Of a stretch of 64,000 bases of DNA, positions 61,468-64,000 are shown in pieces; the first letter of the stretch is position 1; each line of letters starts with the position of its first letter. The DNA comes from Gemella cuniculi DSM 15828 (GTDB lineage Bacteria; Bacillota; Bacilli; Staphylococcales; Gemellaceae): positions 1 through 64,000 of the forward strand of contig NZ_AUDW01000007.1 of NCBI RefSeq assembly GCF_000425665.1, written 5' to 3'. Both the position numbers and the translations under genes were made by a program. Below the pieces are notes generated by a model. It was not told the DNA's origin, did not search any database, and worked only from the letters and a program-made list of their open reading frames with translations.

Positions 61468-64000
61468 TTAATTATATTTTTTCTCAATTGATTCCGCTGC
61501 AAGTTTTCCTGAAGTTAATGCCCATGCATTATTTGCTCCAGATGGTGAGTCAGTTCCCATAACTCCACCTACTACTTCCCCAGCAGCATATAGACCATTA
61601 ATTGTATTTCCTTTTTTATTAACAACTTCTAAGTTTTCATTAACCACTAATCCACCCATAGTTGTTGCAAATCTCGGTTTTTGTTCAACTAAGTAATACG
61701 GTCCGCTTCCTACTTCTTTCTGTAAGAATCTGTTTTCACGATTGAAGTCTTCATCAACACCAGCTTTAACAAAACCATTAAATCTTTCTACTGTATTCTT
61801 AAGACTATTTTCTTCCATATTAGCAACCTTAGCTAATTCTTCTAGAGTTTGTGCATGGAAGAAATGTGGTGTTTTTTCTCCATTATTTTCTAGCCAACGA
61901 TCAATATCTTGACCAGAAATACCACCTTCTGCTACTGCTTCTCTAAATATATCAAAATGTTCTTTATCTAAAAGAATATACAAAGTCTGATCTTCTTCTT
62001 TCATCAGCACATCTAATATATCATGATTACTTGCTCTTTCATTTACTACACGACGACCTGATTTATTTACTAACAGTCCATTTTCACGAAGAACTGCAAT
62101 ATTTCCACCTATAGTTGATTTCGCATAACCATTCGAAACCTCAATACCGTTTGGATATATTTTTCCGTACTCCATCATACGAGTAGCTGCATCTACACCC
62201 TCTTTAGTGGCCATCACAAGACCTTCTCCATTAGAAGATTTAGTTCCATAAAACAATACTTTTCCTAATTCTTTACTCAATAATTGTTTATTATTACCAT
62301 AACCACCAGTTGTAAGTATTACTGATTTTGCACGAATAATATGTTTTCTACCAGTCTCTTCACGAGCAACTAATCCAACCACATTTCCATCTTCATCTTG
62401 CAACAATTCTTTAGCTTTAGTTTGCATTAAAACTTTAACATTACTATTAGTAATTTTCTCTCTTGCTGCTCCAGCAAATCCATGCCCACCATGGTTATAC
62501 GCTAATTCTCTATCTTTTCTATACTCAGCAAGAACATGTAATCCTTCGTTTACATCATATTCTACACCTACATAATCAGTCAACCAATCTGTAGTTTCTC
62601 CAACATTATGAGCCAATAGATTTAATAACTCTGGAACATTTTTCCCATTTCCATTTTTCATAAAATCTTCATACATAAGTTCTGGAGTATCGTCTTCAAC
62701 ACCTAATTGTTTTTGAAGTTTAGAGCCCAAAACAACCTGGTTACCTCCACTAATAGATATTGCCCCACCAATGAAGGCTTGTTTTTCAATCAAAGTAACT
62801 CTTAATCCAAGTTCATCTGCGCGAAGCGCTGAAGAAATTCCTGCAGCACCTCCACCGACTATAACAACATCTGTCTCTTCTTCAACTACTTCTTTAATCC
62901 ATTTTACAACTGGTTTTGGTCTTACAAATAATACTTCTGGGTCTGCACCCGCAAGTTTTACAGCTTCCGCAACCCCATCAATAAGCCCTTGACTTGAACT
63001 TGAAGCGCCTGAAATAGCATCTACATTAAGTGTTTGTCCCTCAATAATTTGTTTCGGTAATCTTTCAAATACCTGTTCTGATAATCCTTCCGATTCTTCA
63101 CTATTATCAACTTCAATTTTTTCTATTCTATCCTTGGAAAAAGTAACTTTCATAGGAAGACTATTATTATGACCCTTAGCTTCTACATCATAACTTCCTT
63201 CCTTAAACTCTAACTTAACTTCTAAAAGGCGTTTGATTTTTTCATGTTTTTGTCTTTCTACTTCTGGATCTGAAACCATATATGACATAAAATCCCATAA
63301 CGGCATTGGAATAATAAGTTCTTCTCTTAAGTTCTTATCAGCAAAGTCAGAAACTTTTTTTCCTTCTTTAATCGCACTTACCCAATGTGGTTCAATTAAA
63401 AATCCTTTACCTACCGCTAAGATATCATACCCTAACTTCAATGCTTCTTCTGCATCTTCTTTTTGCAAAATTCCTCCAACACCTACTACAGGGATTTCAG
63501 CTAATCTACTACTTCTTCTTGCCAAAAATTGTGTAATAAGTTCTTCTGGATCATCTGTATCTACTATTGAACTTCTTGTATAAATTCCCATCGAAAAATG
63601 AACATAATCTAAATCATATTCTGCAAGTTGATTTAGTAAATACATTGTATCTTCAAATCTAATTCCTGGAATTTCTAATTCTTCAGGTGAAAATCTATAG
63701 CCAATAACAAAATTTTCTTTTCCTGATTCCTTTACTACTTCTTTAATCGCTTTAACTATCTCGATAGCAAAACGTGAACGATTTTCTCTATTTCCACCCC
63801 ATTTATCTTCTCTACGATTTGAATGTGGTGAGAAAAATTGTTGAACTAAGAATGTATTAGCACCATGAATTTCTACTCCATCAAATCCTGCTTTAATAGC
63901 ACGTTTCGCCCCATCAGCAAACAATTGTATCATATTTAAAATTTGCTCTTCTGACATTTCTCTTGGGACAGGAGCATTTGGTCTAAGTGCAGGAACTGGA
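61468..64000 (-). CDS. three-domain flavin reductase: OYE-like, FMN_bind, FAD_binding_2 (5' end outside window)
   Basis: The open frame runs past the window edge (PVPALRPNAPVPRE precedes the ATG at 63957), so the N-terminus is missing. Counting from that ATG: the OYE-like barrel reaches about 245 (HGANTFLVQQFFSP, WGGNRENRSRF, VVGVGGI), FMN_bind spans about 250-335 with the flavinylation-type motif DAISGASSSS, and the fumarate-reductase-like FAD domain 363-829 starts VVIVGGGAAGISS. GRRVVNERAS keeps the catalytic arginine. The region that holds the C4-dicarboxylate His in fumarate reductase reads RFATTMGG, and HGANR reads SGANN. A soluble NADH-dependent reductase of a different double-bond substrate is likely. 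Confidence 0.88.
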   Translation of the reverse strand, partial: PVPALRPNAPVPREMSEEQILNMIQLFADGAKRAIKAGFDGVEIHGANTFLVQQFFSPHSNRREDKWGGNRENRSRFAIEIVKAIKEVVKESGKENFVIGYRFSPEELEIPGIRFEDTMYLLNQLAEYDLDYVHFSMGIYTRSSIVDTDDPEELITQFLARRSSRLAEIPVVGVGGILQKEDAEEALKLGYDILAVGKGFLIEPHWVSAIKEGKKVSDFADKNLREELIIPMPLWDFMSYMVSDPEVERQKHEKIKRLLEVKLEFKEGSYDVEAKGHNNSLPMKVTFSKDRIEKIEVDNSEESEGLSEQVFERLPKQIIEGQTLNVDAISGASSSSQGLIDGVAEAVKLAGADPEVLFVRPKPVVKWIKEVVEEETDVVIVGGGAAGISSALRADELGLRVTLIEKQAFIGGAISISGGNQVVLGSKLQKQLGVEDDTPELMYEDFMKNGNGKNVPELLNLLAHNVGETTDWLTDYVGVEYDVNEGLHVLAEYRKDRELAYNHGGHGFAGAAREKITNSNVKVLMQTKAKELLQDEDGNVVGLVAREETGRKHIIRAKSVILTTGGYGNNKQLLSKELGKVLFYGTKSSNGEGLVMATKEGVDAATRMMEYGKIYPNGIEVSNGYAKSTIGGNIAVLRENGLLVNKSGRRVVNERASNHDILDVLMKEEDQTLYILLDKEHFDIFREAVAEGGISGQDIDRWLENNGEKTPHFFHAQTLEELAKVANMEENSLKNTVERFNGFVKAGVDEDFNRENRFLQKEVGSGPYYLVEQKPRFATTMGGLVVNENLEVVNKKGNTINGLYAAGEVVGGVMGTDSPSGANNAWALTSGKLAAESIEKKYN

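Noticed and set aside
1-64000. CRISPR array or prophage
   Set aside because: No regularly spaced direct repeats, cas genes, integrase or phage structural genes were seen.

Overview
The window is strongly AT-rich, with short intergenic spaces, strong AGGAGG-type ribosome binding sites and consensus TTGACA/TATAAT promoters, so it comes from a low-GC Firmicute. A staphylococcal-type lysine operon (lysA, dapA, dapB, an acetyl-type dapD, an M20 deacetylase and an Alr2-like alanine racemase), a class Ib ribonucleotide reductase and a four-gene mevalonate operon point to Bacillales near Staphylococcaceae/Gemella. A complete selenocysteine machinery, which staphylococci lack, fits Gemella best. That genus call is inference from gene content and no marker gene proves it.

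Layout. 1-0.4 kb: end of an IS30-family element, inserted into a tiny membrane gene behind a WYL-domain regulator. 1.7-3.1 kb: metA under a methionine T-box. 3.1-8.2 kb: a frameshifted histidine phosphatase, nrdI-nrdE-nrdF and a TreR-like GntR regulator. 8.4-10.5 kb: three plus-strand genes (DUF1461 membrane protein, an unusual DUF1450 plus Ig-like protein, a universal stress protein). 10.6-17.3 kb: lysine/diaminopimelate operon under a lysine riboswitch. 17.5-28.9 kb: housekeeping genes (trigger factor, YgjP-like peptidase, YggS, a penicillin-acylase-family enzyme, Fur, Nudix, RNase Z, CvfB, Spx). 29.4 kb: tRNA-Leu(CAA). 29.7-31.7 kb: a PadR regulator with a palindromic operator over its -10, a frameshifted membrane partner and a CDF exporter. 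31.8-35.5 kb: mevalonate operon. 35.6-38 kb: a 49-residue membrane peptide, rpsU, a B3/B4-domain pseudogene and a YtxK-like methyltransferase. 38.4-40.8 kb: an aldo/keto reductase and an Rrf2/NmrA pair. 41-47.9 kb: selenium locus. 48-54 kb: a secreted CAP protein and assorted enzymes. 54.3-64 kb: a quinate/shikimate catabolic-type cluster.

Three points matter most. (1) selD is itself a selenoprotein gene: its true start is 47914 and codon 14 is an in-frame TGA followed by a SECIS-like hairpin, so a naive ORF starts too late. It heads a same-strand series selD-yedF-DUF3343-selB-class V aminotransferase-selA. (2) The right-hand cluster combines AroD, a YdiB-like AroE, two MFS carriers, an SDR, a TIM-barrel isomerase/dehydratase-like enzyme, a LysR regulator and a large OYE/FMN_bind/FAD_binding_2 reductase. 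The reductase lacks the two substrate-carboxylate-binding residues of fumarate reductases, suggesting a redox-balanced use of quinate or shikimate with a non-fumarate acceptor. (3) A double-hairpin repeat of about 120 bases occurs at 46720 and 51008, with a short related piece at 11700; it fits no repeat family I recognise.

Five single-base frameshifts, in three genes and all in homopolymer or A/T-rich runs, may be real decay or sequencing error.
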